Notes: generated from the sequence alone by a model not told the origin. A stretch of 64,000 nt of DNA from Clostridium_AD frigoriphilum (GCF_036541405.1 NZ_JAZHFS010000005.1:124001-188000); one strand, 5' to 3'. Numbered from the stretch's first letter, positions 24,169 to 33,582 are shown. Translations and numbers: made by a program.

Positions 24169-25542
24169 ATGAATTTTCTAGGACCTTTTTTAAGAGTCAA
24201 TACATTGAACAAAAATAACATAAGAAATCAATTTTTCTACTTATCAAAAGAATCATTAAAAGATATAGTTTTCGACTCCAAATGTGGTGTATATATTCCG
24301 GCACGAGATTTAAGATCTAAATCTTTTTCTAAGATTGATATTAACACAATTAATTTAAATTCTCCACTTTTATGTGTTTACAAAAAAGCAGATGCTAAAT
24401 TAAAAATGAAAGAAGGAACATTAACTTGGAATGAAAGCAAGGTTAAAAAAGAAATAACCATTAATAGCAATGCGTTCATGACTTTATCATTATTAGAACT
24501 CGTAGAATATTATCGTAGCTTTAAGAAAATAGATGATACGAAATATGACCTAAGCTCACTTTATCTTAAATTATGCAAAGAACAACTTGAATTTTATGCT
24601 TCTAATTTTCGAAATAAAGATGGACTTTTTGTAGATAAAAAAGATATAACAGATCCTATGCAGGAAGACTTTACTTTTGAAGATAAAAACGCCAAATTCA
24701 AGTTTTCTGATCAAGCTTTTATGATGGCTGCTTACTACAAATACTATTCTTTTGACAATGATGAACAAGAATATGAAAAATTTGCTTTAGACATCCTTGA
24801 TATGTTCACTTTGTATAAAGAAGAAATTTACAATGTTTCATTTGAAGAACTCAACAAAATATGCTTAGCCCTAAACATTTTTTACAAGTACTCCGGCCTC
24901 GAGAAATGCGAAAATTTACTAATAGATTTTCTTGATTTACTTATCGATCAATATAATACTAAACCGTCTTTAATTATTAATGCTAAATTAGATTACTCCT
25001 GCATGCTTTTTATAAATTGTATACTTATGTATAATTGTACTTCCATGCATAAATTTAAGGATACTAGTGATGATTTATATGAAAAGCTCACAAAATTATA
25101 TGATGGTGAAAAAGGTTTATTACTAAAAGAAAGCTCCGAAAAAGAAGTAACTTTTACCTCCGATGAGATAATGCTCTACATTTATAGCTTTATGTTATAT
25201 TCTGATTCTAATACTATAGATGATAACTCAAACATGCTTCAAGATATTTTTAAGCACCAAATTTTGGACTCCGGCATAGTCTTAAGTTGGCCTGATTCTC
25301 CATCACTCGATGATTCAGAACATTACAGAAATTTCTCTCTTAAGTCTGAAGATTTGATCCAAGACGATAATTTCAGAGTGCCAGAGGCTCCAACACCTGA
25401 AAATAATGAATTAGCATCAATATTCATCAAAAATATAGTATACAACAAACGTAAAGAAAACTTTAAACAAAGTAAATCATCTTTTGATAGTAGCAAAAAT
25501 ATGTTTATATTTTTCTTAACAATATTCTTTCATAATCAATGA
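24169..25542 (+). CDS. Large helical protein of unknown function
   Basis: A 457-residue protein that I do not recognise. It has no signal peptide or membrane segment. From residue 100 it is rich in aromatic and charged helices with a recurring pattern, for example FRNKDGLFVDKKD then FSDQAFMMAAYYKYYSF, and later LYDGEKGLLLKESSEKE then IMLYIYSFMLYS. This spacing of a Gly-Leu loop before a long helix resembles alpha/alpha-toroid proteins, but that is inference. GGTGGTGATATA precedes the ATG. It is alone on its strand, divergent from rdgB, and is followed after 12 bases by a palindromic repeat element. Confidence 0.75.
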   Translation: MNFLGPFLRVNTLNKNNIRNQFFYLSKESLKDIVFDSKCGVYIPARDLRSKSFSKIDINTINLNSPLLCVYKKADAKLKMKEGTLTWNESKVKKEITINSNAFMTLSLLELVEYYRSFKKIDDTKYDLSSLYLKLCKEQLEFYASNFRNKDGLFVDKKDITDPMQEDFTFEDKNAKFKFSDQAFMMAAYYKYYSFDNDEQEYEKFALDILDMFTLYKEEIYNVSFEELNKICLALNIFYKYSGLEKCENLLIDFLDLLIDQYNTKPSLIINAKLDYSCMLFINCILMYNCTSMHKFKDTSDDLYEKLTKLYDGEKGLLLKESSEKEVTFTSDEIMLYIYSFMLYSDSNTIDDNSNMLQDIFKHQILDSGIVLSWPDSPSLDDSEHYRNFSLKSEDLIQDDNFRVPEAPTPENNELASIFIKNIVYNKRKENFKQSKSSFDSSKNMFIFFLTIFFHNQ

Positions 25543-25554
25543 TACTATAAATAG

Positions 25555-25785
25555 TTTTTCTCATATTATGCTATAACTAAAGGTATATATTGCTGGAATG
25601 CTTTCACTTCACCTTGTAATTCTAAAATTCATTTAATTTGCATCTGCTAAAACTCGCAAACTCGCTCCGCTCAAACATGCGACTTTCTTACGCAACTGCA
25701 AATTAAATAAATTAAGAATTACTAAGGTTTGTTCAAATGCATTCTACGCAATATATACTTTTATTAGCATAATCCGAGAAAAAAA
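25555..25785. repeat. Palindromic intergenic element, copy 2
   Basis: About 230 bases matching the reverse complement of 11832-12061 along most of its length. Shared words include GCTATAACTAAA, TGTAATTCTAAAATT, TAAGAATTACTA and GCAATATATA. The two ends are inverted repeats of each other and it carries no ORF. It starts 12 bases after the stop of the helical protein gene, in the same orientation to that gene as copy 1 has to pyrE. Confidence 0.75.
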
Positions 25786-25870
25786 TTTTAGTTATCTAAA
25801 ACCAAAGTATAAAAAGATTCTAAAATTCAAAATTATCACATTTTGATTAAGTTCATAAGATTATTGCTTA

Positions 25871-27472
25871 TTATTTTGCAGCTGTCACATTCTCCTTATA
25901 AGCATAATCAAATTTTAGATTTCCACCTTTAGTTGTATAGATATCTTTAATGTTTTCTTTTTTACATATCACTGTGTTTGCTATATACACAGGTATACAT
26001 GGTAAATCTTTTGCTAGTATTTCTTGTGCCTGATTATAAATTGTTATTTTTTTGTTATTATTGTTTTCCATCAACGCCTTGTCTACAGTTTTATCATAAT
26101 TTGCATTCTTATATCCATATATATTATCTTTTGAATTAGCTATCCACTTAGAAAAGAATTTATAACTGTCTCCGTATTCTTCATCATTTCCTGTAAATTC
26201 TATGTTGTAATTCCCAGAAGTTATTACTTTTTTAAGATCATCTTTTTTATAACCAGTACAAACTACATCTATATTTAAATATTTTTTGATACTTTTAGCT
26301 AGCTCCCCACTTATCTTGGTATCAAAATTTTTATTTTCATACACCATAACTAATTTTTGTTCTTTATCATAAGTACTATTTTTCAAAAATTCTTGACCTT
26401 TGCTTTTATTTCGAGATTCATCAAAAATTAATTTATCACTATTATCATTAAGACTAGTATAGGTAGTATAATTCATTGTCGGAACCGCCAAGTCTTCTGA
26501 TAAAGTTTCTATTATTAATTTTCTATTTATTATTTCATTTATTGCATTTCTAAAGTTTTGGTCTGCTAGTCCTTTATCTTTTAAATTAAAATTCAGATAA
26601 TACCTACTTTGTGTAGGTCTAACCTCAGTTTTCTTTTCATCACTGAGAGTACTTATTTCACTTGTTGGTGGGCTTACAAAGACATCAATTTTTGAGTTTG
26701 CACTATCTCCATTAGTTTCAAAGTCAGCAAGTGCTTTCTCATCTCCAATTACTGAAGTGAACAACATTTCACTGCTAACAATTTTATTTGCCCTCCAATA
26801 CCTTTGATTTTTTAGTAATGTTATTTCGCCATCTTTATTTATGTTTTTTATAATAAATGGACCGCTATACTCAATTTGCTTATAGTTGTCTTGCCAATTT
26901 TTCATATTCATACTATCATCTCTTAAAGTAAAAACCGGATTACTAAGGATATTAATAAAGTTATCCTTTGGGCTATTTAACCTTATCTCTAGACTTAAAT
27001 TATCTTTCGATGCTACTATCCCAACTTTATCAAACGCTACTTTTCCCATACTAAAGTCTTTAGCTCCAAATATACAATATAGTTGCTCTGAAAAATTGTT
27101 TCCTTTTTTCAACAAAATATCATGAAAAAATCTTACAAAATCTGTAGCTTTTATATCTGTTCCATTACTGTAATGGAGATCCTTTCTTAATTTAAATGTA
27201 TAACCTATTTTATCTTTTGAAATCTCATATTTTTCTGCCATTCCTGGCACTATTTTGCCATCTTTATCTTCTCTTACTAATCCTTCAAATAAAACTAATA
27301 ACAAGTCTTTTTCTCGAATATTATCATTATCTACCATTAACAAATCTGATGGCAATTCTCCTAAGTTGTAAACTATATATTTTCTAGATATGGAAGTTAT
27401 CACTTTTTTTTGAACACATCCACTAGTAAACATTATCATAAAAATTAAAATTACACATAACACTTTTTTCAT
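25871..27472 (-). CDS. Peptide-type ABC transporter substrate-binding lipoprotein
   Basis: A 533-residue family 5 extracellular solute-binding protein (OppA/DppA type). The start at 27472 gives a signal peptide KKVLCVILIFMIMFTSG with lipobox SGC, and a G-rich site lies just before it; an upstream in-frame ATG would bury it. Family blocks include YTFKLRKDLHYSNGTDIKA and AQEILAKDLPCIPVYI. It captures peptides or a similar ligand outside the cell. No permease or ATPase genes are adjacent, so it is an orphan that must share a transporter. Lys/Asn/Asp-rich sequence is typical of the host. Confidence 0.88.
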   Translation of the reverse strand: MKKVLCVILIFMIMFTSGCVQKKVITSISRKYIVYNLGELPSDLLMVDNDNIREKDLLLVLFEGLVREDKDGKIVPGMAEKYEISKDKIGYTFKLRKDLHYSNGTDIKATDFVRFFHDILLKKGNNFSEQLYCIFGAKDFSMGKVAFDKVGIVASKDNLSLEIRLNSPKDNFINILSNPVFTLRDDSMNMKNWQDNYKQIEYSGPFIIKNINKDGEITLLKNQRYWRANKIVSSEMLFTSVIGDEKALADFETNGDSANSKIDVFVSPPTSEISTLSDEKKTEVRPTQSRYYLNFNLKDKGLADQNFRNAINEIINRKLIIETLSEDLAVPTMNYTTYTSLNDNSDKLIFDESRNKSKGQEFLKNSTYDKEQKLVMVYENKNFDTKISGELAKSIKKYLNIDVVCTGYKKDDLKKVITSGNYNIEFTGNDEEYGDSYKFFSKWIANSKDNIYGYKNANYDKTVDKALMENNNNKKITIYNQAQEILAKDLPCIPVYIANTVICKKENIKDIYTTKGGNLKFDYAYKENVTAAK

Positions 27473-27597
27473 ACCTACCCCCACCTTAGGTGCATCTAAA
27501 TAAATAGCAAATCCATATCCTCGACTATTTTTATGCACCTTATTAGAAGTATTAACTTTTAATATATGAATTATTCAAGTTTACTTATTTCTCTTAT

Positions 27598-27741
27598 TTA
27601 CAAAATAGCATCATACACCATAAATTTCTTGTTAATTGGTTGATATCCATTTTGTACCAATGAGTTAATACGCTTAGAATCATTCGGAATTGCTTTTGTG
27701 AAAATAGATTCAACCTTACAAATTAATTTTTCTTTAGTCTT
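27598..27741 (-). pseudogene. Possible 3' gene remnant
   Basis: Between a stop at 27742 and TAA at 27598 the minus strand is open for 47 codons with coding-like composition (CKVESIFTKAIPNDSKRINS and VQNGYQPINKKFMVYDAIL). No start codon or ribosome binding site is usable. It looks like the tail of a lost gene. I cannot assign a family. Confidence 0.3.
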
Positions 27742-27751
27742 CTAAAAGAAC

Positions 27752-27786
27752 AAAAAAAATAACACCGATATTAAATCGATGTTATT
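27752..27786 (-). terminator. Terminator of the arsRDA-acr3-arsC operon
   Basis: AATAACATCGAT and AT(C)GGTGTTATT form the stem on the minus strand, followed by a run of eight T. It lies 56 bases after the arsC stop. Confidence 0.75.
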
Positions 27787-27842
27787 TATAAATATTTATA
27801 ATAAGCTGAATAAAAGTTAATTACCACTTAATTTAGAAATTA

Positions 27843-28271
27843 CTATAACGACATTTCAGCATCTAAATTAATTTCATTGTTCTCTATTCTTTTCTTTAAA
27901 TCCTTAACTTTCTCTTCAATTTTCTTAGCTATTTTTATGAATTCCTCGTCAGATTTCCCAGTAGGGTCGTCTAATCCCCAATCTTCCTCATACCTATGTG
28001 CAACAATTGGACAAACTACATTACAACCCATTTTTATTACAATATCGGCCTCTGGTATATCATCAATTAATTTTGAAGAATGAGTCGCATTCATGTCTAC
28101 TTTATATAAATCATTTATTATTCTAACTGCATCTTGATTAATTTGAGGTTTAGTCTCCGTTCCTGCAGAATATGATTCAAACACAGATGACCCAAACTTT
28201 TTTCCAAGAGCCTCTGCCATTTGAGATCTACAAGAATTGTGAACACATATAAATGCTACCTTTGGTTTCAT
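27843..28271 (-). CDS. arsC: Arsenate reductase, thioredoxin-coupled type
   Basis: Reduces arsenate to arsenite in the cytosol so it can be exported. The 142-residue protein has a low-molecular-weight phosphatase fold with the P-loop CVHNSCR (C9 to R15). Further cysteines in MGCNVVCP, near residue 80, fit the three-cysteine relay of thioredoxin-dependent ArsC. DDPTGKSDEEF carries the catalytic Asp. TAAAGGAG precedes the ATG. It is the last gene of the first ars operon, 104 bases after acr3. Confidence 0.93.
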   Translation of the reverse strand: MKPKVAFICVHNSCRSQMAEALGKKFGSSVFESYSAGTETKPQINQDAVRIINDLYKVDMNATHSSKLIDDIPEADIVIKMGCNVVCPIVAHRYEEDWGLDDPTGKSDEEFIKIAKKIEEKVKDLKKRIENNEINLDAEMSL

Positions 28272-28375
28272 AATATAATTCTCCTTTATATAAATATGTA
28301 GTAATTTATAATTTCCCCCAGAGCTATTTTAATTAGCCTGAGGGAAGATAAATTCATTTGATTAATATACTAAAA

Positions 28376-29425
28376 TTAAGCTTTCTCTTTTGGAAAATAC
28401 TTCTTTTTCCAATGTAATGCTACATTAACTAGACCTATCATTACCGGAACCTCAACAAGTGGTCCAATAACTGCTGCAAAAGCTTCCTGGGATTGTATTC
28501 CAAATACGGCTACTGCAACTGCGATAGCAAGTTCAAAATTATTACTTGCAGCTGTAAAAGCAAGTGTTACTGTTCTTTTATAATCAATTCCTTGTTTATA
28601 ACTAATATAGAATGACACTGAAAACATAATAACAAAATAAATTAGGAGTGGAATAGCTACTTTAATTACGTCTAAAGGAAGTTGTACAATATATTGTCCT
28701 TTATAAGTAAACATAACTACTATTGTAAATAGCAATGCAATTAAAGCGAATGGACTAATCTTTGGAACAAACTTCTTTGTGTACCACTCAGTTCCCATTT
28801 TAGGTTCTAGAACTGCTCTTGTGAGAAATCCGAGTGCAAATGGGATTCCTAAATAAATTGCAACTGATGAGGCTACCGATCCCATTGATATATTAACTTT
28901 ATACCCAGTAAGTCCAAATAGTGGTGGTAATACTGTTACAAAAACATATGCAAATACTGAATAGAATATTATTTGAAATATTGAATTAAAAGCCACTAAT
29001 GCAGCAGCGTATTCACTATCTCCACCTGCTAAATGGTTCCAGACTATTACCATAGCAATACACCTTGCAACACCTATTAATATAAGTCCTGTCATCAAAC
29101 CCGGATCTGACCTTAAGAAAACTATTGCAAGAATAAACATTAATATTGGTCCAATAATCCAGTTTTGAACTAATGACAAAGTTAAAATTTTCGGACTTTT
29201 AAATACTTTTCCAAGTTGTTTGTAATTAACCTTTGCAAGTGGTGGATATAACATTACTATTAGTCCAATTGCAATAGGTATTGATGTGTTACCCACTGAT
29301 AGTTTTGATAAAATAACTGATGCTCCCGGCACTGCCCAACCTAATAAAATACCCACTGCCATTGCAAGGAATATCCATAAGGTTAAGAACCTATCAAGTA
29401 ATGCTAGTCTTGGTTTTTGATCCAT
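28376..29425 (-). CDS. acr3: ACR3 family arsenite efflux permease
   Basis: A 349-residue membrane protein with about ten helices that exports arsenite. The conserved helix GVARCIAMVIVWNHLAGGD carries the essential cysteine, and AASNNFELAIAVAVAVFG carries the conserved Glu. It is ACR3, not the unrelated ArsB. The gene directly follows arsA, so ArsA ATPase may energise it, an arrangement known for some ACR3 operons. AAAGGGGGG lies before the ATG. Confidence 0.95.
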   Translation of the reverse strand: MDQKPRLALLDRFLTLWIFLAMAVGILLGWAVPGASVILSKLSVGNTSIPIAIGLIVMLYPPLAKVNYKQLGKVFKSPKILTLSLVQNWIIGPILMFILAIVFLRSDPGLMTGLILIGVARCIAMVIVWNHLAGGDSEYAAALVAFNSIFQIIFYSVFAYVFVTVLPPLFGLTGYKVNISMGSVASSVAIYLGIPFALGFLTRAVLEPKMGTEWYTKKFVPKISPFALIALLFTIVVMFTYKGQYIVQLPLDVIKVAIPLLIYFVIMFSVSFYISYKQGIDYKRTVTLAFTAASNNFELAIAVAVAVFGIQSQEAFAAVIGPLVEVPVMIGLVNVALHWKKKYFPKEKA

Positions 29426-29439
29426 ATTAATCCCCCCTT

Positions 29440-31194
29440 TTATTCTAATAATTCATTTAACTTATCACCCTTAATTTCATCAGGGCTCCAAGGAATAACT
29501 GCAAATTTTCCCTCTGCATGTGCATCAACTTTGTTAATCCACTCAATTTCATTACTTGCTTTTGCGGCTAGTAACTTATTGGTTGAACTCGACTTGTATA
29601 AAGATGAATTAATAACCCACCATTTAGCCATAATCTTTGCACGTATTAAATCTTCTTCTAAACGCAATGCTTCATATACCGGCGTGGCTTCAGCAAGTGT
29701 CACTATTATAACTTCGGTTTCATCTGCATTTTTGAGTCTTGGTAATAATTTTTTAACGGACTCTGGTATATCACCTTGTGAGCGTTTAATTTCTTGGTTA
29801 TAACTTTGTGTTGAATCAAGTAACAATAAAGTATGCCCTGTTGGAGCAGTATCAATGACAACAATTTGATCTTCTGCTTTATCAACTATTTCGGCAAAAG
29901 CTCTAAACACTGCAATTTCCTGAGTACATGGAGATCTAAGATCCTCCTTAACATATGCAATATCTTCCTCTGCCATGGTTTCTCTAGCTTTTGATAAGAC
30001 CTCATCTTGATATTTTTTAAGCTCAGCGTGCTCATCAATGTGACTCATAGTAATGTTACTGTTTTCTTTAATAACATATTTAAGATGGGCTGCAGGGTCA
30101 GTTGTAGTAAGGTGTACCTTTTTCCCCTTTGCTGACAATCCTAAAGCAATAGCTGCTGCAATTGTAGTTTTACCTACACCACCCTTACCCATAGTAAATA
30201 TCACTTTTTTATTGCCTTTACATAAGTCTTCAATAACATCTTTTAGAGTTGGAATGGTTTTTGCATTTATTTTCTCACGACGTAAACTATAATTGTCTTT
30301 GGTAAGAAGTGATCTAACATTATCCATTCCTGTTATATTGTAAGCTCTTAGTGGTACCATATAAGTCCTAATTTTTTTTAAACCTTCTGGCATCTCGATT
30401 AAAGATTTTTGTTGTTTTTGATAAAGACTTTCAGATACACTATCATCGAAAGAACTCATTACACCATTTATTATCATTGTTTGATTATTAACGCCGATTT
30501 CAGATAATTCTTTTGATGCTCTTTCCGCTTCTTTAAGGGGTGTCATTTCTGGCCTAGAAATAAGCACAAGTGTTGTTAAATCTCCATCTGCTAAGGTTTC
30601 TACTGCCTTTTTATATATTTCTTTTTTGCTCTCAAGTCCTGAAAGCTGGCCTAAACATGAGGCACCATGTGTGCTTTCGCTAATAAAGCTGCTCCATGCT
30701 GATGGTAATTGAAGCATTCTAAGTGTATGACCAGTTGGTGCAGTATCAAATATAATATGGTCATAATCCTTTTGGAGTTTTTCATCTGTTATAAATTTTG
30801 AAAATTCATTAAATGCGGCAATTTCAACAGTACATGAACCAGAAAGCTGTTCTTCCATATTTTTAAGAACAACATCAGGTAATTTGCCACGATAAGGTGC
30901 AATTACACTTTCTCTGTGCTCAGCAGCGGCCTTAATTGGATCAAGGTTAGCAACAATAAGATTTGGTACTTCCTTAATTGGAACACCCTTATTTGTAAGT
31001 TCTGTGTTAAACACATCCTGTAAATTTGATGCAGGGTCAGTACTTATAAGAAGCACTTTTTTTCCTCTATCAGCGAGGTTAACTGCTGTAGCACAAGCTG
31101 TTGAAGTTTTTCCTACGCCGCCTTTACCTGTATAAAATAAATATTTTGTAAGTTTAATATTTAAAGGATTAAAAATTTCCATGTTATTAAACAC
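29440..31194 (-). CDS. arsA: Arsenical pump-driving ATPase
   Basis: A 584-residue two-domain ATPase that powers arsenite efflux. Each half has a Walker A motif, FYTGKGGVGKTSTAC near residue 22 and FTMGKGGVGKTTIAA near 335, and a signal region DTAPTGHTLR or DTAPTGHTLL. Cysteines in the first half (GSCTVEIAAF and GASCLGQL) and second half (SPCTQEIAVF) should form the arsenite-binding site. It sits between arsD and acr3 with short gaps. GGGAGGTG precedes the ATG. Confidence 0.96.
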   Translation of the reverse strand: MFNNMEIFNPLNIKLTKYLFYTGKGGVGKTSTACATAVNLADRGKKVLLISTDPASNLQDVFNTELTNKGVPIKEVPNLIVANLDPIKAAAEHRESVIAPYRGKLPDVVLKNMEEQLSGSCTVEIAAFNEFSKFITDEKLQKDYDHIIFDTAPTGHTLRMLQLPSAWSSFISESTHGASCLGQLSGLESKKEIYKKAVETLADGDLTTLVLISRPEMTPLKEAERASKELSEIGVNNQTMIINGVMSSFDDSVSESLYQKQQKSLIEMPEGLKKIRTYMVPLRAYNITGMDNVRSLLTKDNYSLRREKINAKTIPTLKDVIEDLCKGNKKVIFTMGKGGVGKTTIAAAIALGLSAKGKKVHLTTTDPAAHLKYVIKENSNITMSHIDEHAELKKYQDEVLSKARETMAEEDIAYVKEDLRSPCTQEIAVFRAFAEIVDKAEDQIVVIDTAPTGHTLLLLDSTQSYNQEIKRSQGDIPESVKKLLPRLKNADETEVIIVTLAEATPVYEALRLEEDLIRAKIMAKWWVINSSLYKSSSTNKLLAAKASNEIEWINKVDAHAEGKFAVIPWSPDEIKGDKLNELLE

Positions 31195-31248
31195 CTCCCG
31201 TTTTATTATTAATCTATTTCTGTATTTTATTTTCCTTAAATTTTAATA

Positions 31249-31635
31249 TTAGCAACATCCACCATCACAACCGCAACCTTTTGATGGCCTTTTTATAGAT
31301 GGTTTTTTTATAACTGATTTTAGTAAACTTACTGGCACATCTAATAAACTTGAAAACTCTTCGTCCGTTGGATATATCTTTGTTTTTACAACAACATCAT
31401 CCACCATTGTTACTGGAAGTACCTCTACTCCGGATTCATTTAATATTTTATTTATCGTTTTATTATCAACGAACATCTGTGGGTTACTAGACAAGTTATA
31501 TCTTTCAACTAAAATACCATTATTTTTCAAGTTATTTATTATCGAAGAAACTCTTAATAGTTGTCTATCAACTCCTGGTCCACAAACTCCTGTTGAGCAA
31601 CACATAGCTGGTTCAAATATTATCATTTTTTTCAT
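31249..31635 (-). CDS. arsD: Arsenite metallochaperone / trans-acting repressor
   Basis: A 128-residue ArsD that delivers arsenite to ArsA. Cys pairs at AMCCSTGVCGPGVD (three cysteines of the chaperone site) and a C-terminal GCGCDGGCC cluster are visible. ATG at 31635 is chosen because AAAGGAG precedes it and the family begins KKMIIFEPAMCC; the frame is open for 28 codons more, over arsR. It lies 54 bases before arsA. Confidence 0.94.
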   Translation of the reverse strand: MKKMIIFEPAMCCSTGVCGPGVDRQLLRVSSIINNLKNNGILVERYNLSSNPQMFVDNKTINKILNESGVEVLPVTMVDDVVVKTKIYPTDEEFSSLLDVPVSLLKSVIKKPSIKRPSKGCGCDGGCC

Positions 31636-31660
31636 ATAAAACACTCCTTTATATTTATTA

Positions 31661-31984
31661 TTATTTGCATTCACATTTAGTCTTATCATTACATATACAT
31701 TCATCTTTATCTGTAACAAGATTCATAAAAAATAATATAAGTTTATTACAGTTATTATTGTTTAGTGAGTAGTAACTCCATAGTTTCTCTTTTCTGCATT
31801 TTACAATTCCATTATCAACTAATACCTTCATGTGATGAGAAAGTGTTGGCTGTGTAAATTCAAAATGCTCTAATATATCACAAGCACACTTTTCCCCACA
31901 AGACAAAAGGTCAATTATCTTAAGTCTACTAGCATCTGAAAGTGCTTTAATAATTTTTGCATTAGCATCATAATTATTTTTCAC
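31661..31984 (-). CDS. arsR: ArsR family arsenic-responsive repressor
   Basis: A 107-residue winged-helix repressor that leaves DNA when arsenite binds. The sensor cysteines are in SCGEKCACDILEHF (C29, C33, C35), and the recognition helix is TQPTLSHHMKVL. The tail ECICNDKTKCECK adds four cysteines, which is unusual. GTG at 31984 is chosen because AAGGGG lies 7 bases upstream; an ATG at 32011 has no binding site. It heads the arsRDA-acr3-arsC operon. Confidence 0.92.
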   Translation of the reverse strand: MKNNYDANAKIIKALSDASRLKIIDLLSCGEKCACDILEHFEFTQPTLSHHMKVLVDNGIVKCRKEKLWSYYSLNNNNCNKLILFFMNLVTDKDECICNDKTKCECK

Positions 31985-32019
31985 TTTATCACCCCTTACA
32001 TTCACGTTCATCTATATAT

Positions 32020-32048
32020 AATATACACCTCCATCTATGTTGTGTCAA
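32020..32048 (-). promoter_or_regulatory. ars operon promoter
   Basis: TTGACA (32043-32048) and TATATT (32020-32025) on the minus strand with a 17-base spacer, 36 bases before the arsR GTG. TATA-rich inverted repeats around it are the likely ArsR site. Confidence 0.7.
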
Positions 32049-32192
32049 TATACTAATGTATATATTGGTTATACACTTACTATTATATTTACATTCTTCT
32101 ATATATACATTTTATTCATTACCTCATTAAGTGTTCCCATAATTTTTCTAAAATAACCTAGACATTCAAAAAATCTAATACTATAATTATAA

Positions 32193-32226
32193 AAGGCAAA
32201 TCATATTAGATAATATGGTTTGCCTT
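32193..32226 (-). terminator. Terminator of the marR-arsM-arsN1 unit
   Basis: AAGGCAAACCATATTA pairs with TAATATGATTTGCCTT with a 2-base loop, and TTTT follows on the minus strand. Confidence 0.75.
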
Positions 32227-32261
32227 ATACCTCAGGTTATAAACAATTATTATGATGAAGA

Positions 32262-32762
32262 TTAATCTATTCCAATTACAGTGCTTCTACGTTCCATAAA
32301 AACTACATCGTGCCAATCACCATTTTCTATTTTAGCAACTTTTTCTCTCCTTCCAATTTCCCTAAACCCACATTTTTCATGTAATTTTATACTTGAAATA
32401 TTTTCTCTTATAATTCCGGACTGCAAAGTCCAAAACCCATTTTCTTCTGATAATTCAATCAAACTTTTTAAAAGATTTCTCCCTATTCCTTTACCTCTAT
32501 GATTTTGTCCAATATATATACTTACTTCTGCTACACCCTTATAAACACATCTACTTGAAGCTTTACTTAGTGCGCCCCACCCTAAAACATCATTACCTAA
32601 TCGAGCTACTAATCTGCATGTCTTAACATGTCCATTATTCCAGTCTTCAAAGGTAGGCACTTCAGTTTGAAATGTTGCTTTACCTGTATTAATACCTTCA
32701 AGATAAATCTTTGACACCTGCTTCCAATCTGATGATAACATTTTATCAATCTCGTAATCCAT
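32262..32762 (-). CDS. arsN1: GNAT acetyltransferase, PAT/ArsN1-like
   Basis: A 166-residue N-acetyltransferase. YLEGINTGKATFQTEVPTFE near residue 20 and the acetyl-CoA loop QNHRGKGIGRNLL near 95 match phosphinothricin acetyltransferase. The same family includes ArsN1, which acetylates the antibiotic arsinothricin. It lies 13 bases after arsM, in the same operon. That context favours ArsN1 over a phosphinothricin role, but the substrate is inferred. GGAAGGAG precedes the ATG. Confidence 0.8.
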   Translation of the reverse strand: MDYEIDKMLSSDWKQVSKIYLEGINTGKATFQTEVPTFEDWNNGHVKTCRLVARLGNDVLGWGALSKASSRCVYKGVAEVSIYIGQNHRGKGIGRNLLKSLIELSEENGFWTLQSGIIRENISSIKLHEKCGFREIGRREKVAKIENGDWHDVVFMERRSTVIGID

Positions 32763-32775
32763 ACTATTCTCCTTC

Positions 32776-33582
32776 CTATTTTATTCCTTTTACCAATGCT
32801 CCAGCGAAAGCACTGTCAGCCATTTCTATATCAGAGCTATTATATTTATCCTGTAAATTTTTGCTTTTTATAATAGACTCAATAGTATCTTTGGTATAAA
32901 TATTAATAGGATTGATTTCAACATTCTTAAATCCAACCTTTAATAAAACATTTCTATATTCTTCAATTGGTAGCGCTCCAGCAATACATCCAACCCACAT
33001 CTGCGCATCATTCTTAATTTTTTCTGATATATCTTTTAAAATAACTATATCTGCAATTGCCAATCTTCCACCTGGCTTTAAAACCCTATAGGCTTCACTA
33101 AGTGCCTTTTCTTTGTCTTCACAAAGATTAATTACACAATTAGATAATATAACATCAATTTTGTTATTGTCTATTGGAATATCTTCGATATATCCTTTGA
33201 GAAATTCAACATTTTCCACTCCCATCTTTTGTTTGTTAGTATTTGCTAACCTGAGCATTTCATCCGTCATATCAAGTCCATATACTTTACCAGTGGAGCC
33301 CACATATTTTGAAGCAATAAGAACATCAATTCCTCCTCCACTACCTAGATCTAAGACAGTTTCACCATTCTTTAGTTCACCAAATACTAAAGGATTAGCA
33401 CATCCTAAAGAAGCATTAATAGCTTCTTGTGGTAAATTATCCAAGTAGTCTAAGTCATAAATATCAGAATTATTGTTACTACAACAAGATGAAGAACATT
33501 TGCAATTACCTTTTGCCTCTTGATTAACTCTGCTGGCGATTCCTCCATAGTATTTTTTAACTTCTCCTTTTATATCACTCAT
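32776..33582 (-). CDS. arsM: Arsenite S-adenosylmethionine methyltransferase
   Basis: Methylates arsenite to organic, partly volatile arsenicals using SAM. Of 268 residues, the SAM motif is VLDLGSGGGIDVL near residue 77. The three arsenic-binding cysteines are in SLGCANP (C61), SNCVINL (C149) and VGCIAGA (C199), so the active site is complete. The N-terminal GNCKCSSSCC cluster is also typical. Its ATG overlaps the marR stop (ATGA). The product could be trimethylarsine or intermediates. Confidence 0.95.
   Translation of the reverse strand: MSDIKGEVKKYYGGIASRVNQEAKGNCKCSSSCCSNNNSDIYDLDYLDNLPQEAINASLGCANPLVFGELKNGETVLDLGSGGGIDVLIASKYVGSTGKVYGLDMTDEMLRLANTNKQKMGVENVEFLKGYIEDIPIDNNKIDVILSNCVINLCEDKEKALSEAYRVLKPGGRLAIADIVILKDISEKIKNDAQMWVGCIAGALPIEEYRNVLLKVGFKNVEINPINIYTKDTIESIIKSKNLQDKYNSSDIEMADSAFAGALVKGIK

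Noticed and set aside
28376..29425. ArsB-type arsenite pump
   Set aside because: The Cys-containing ARCIAMVIVWN helix and the overall layout are ACR3, an unrelated family.
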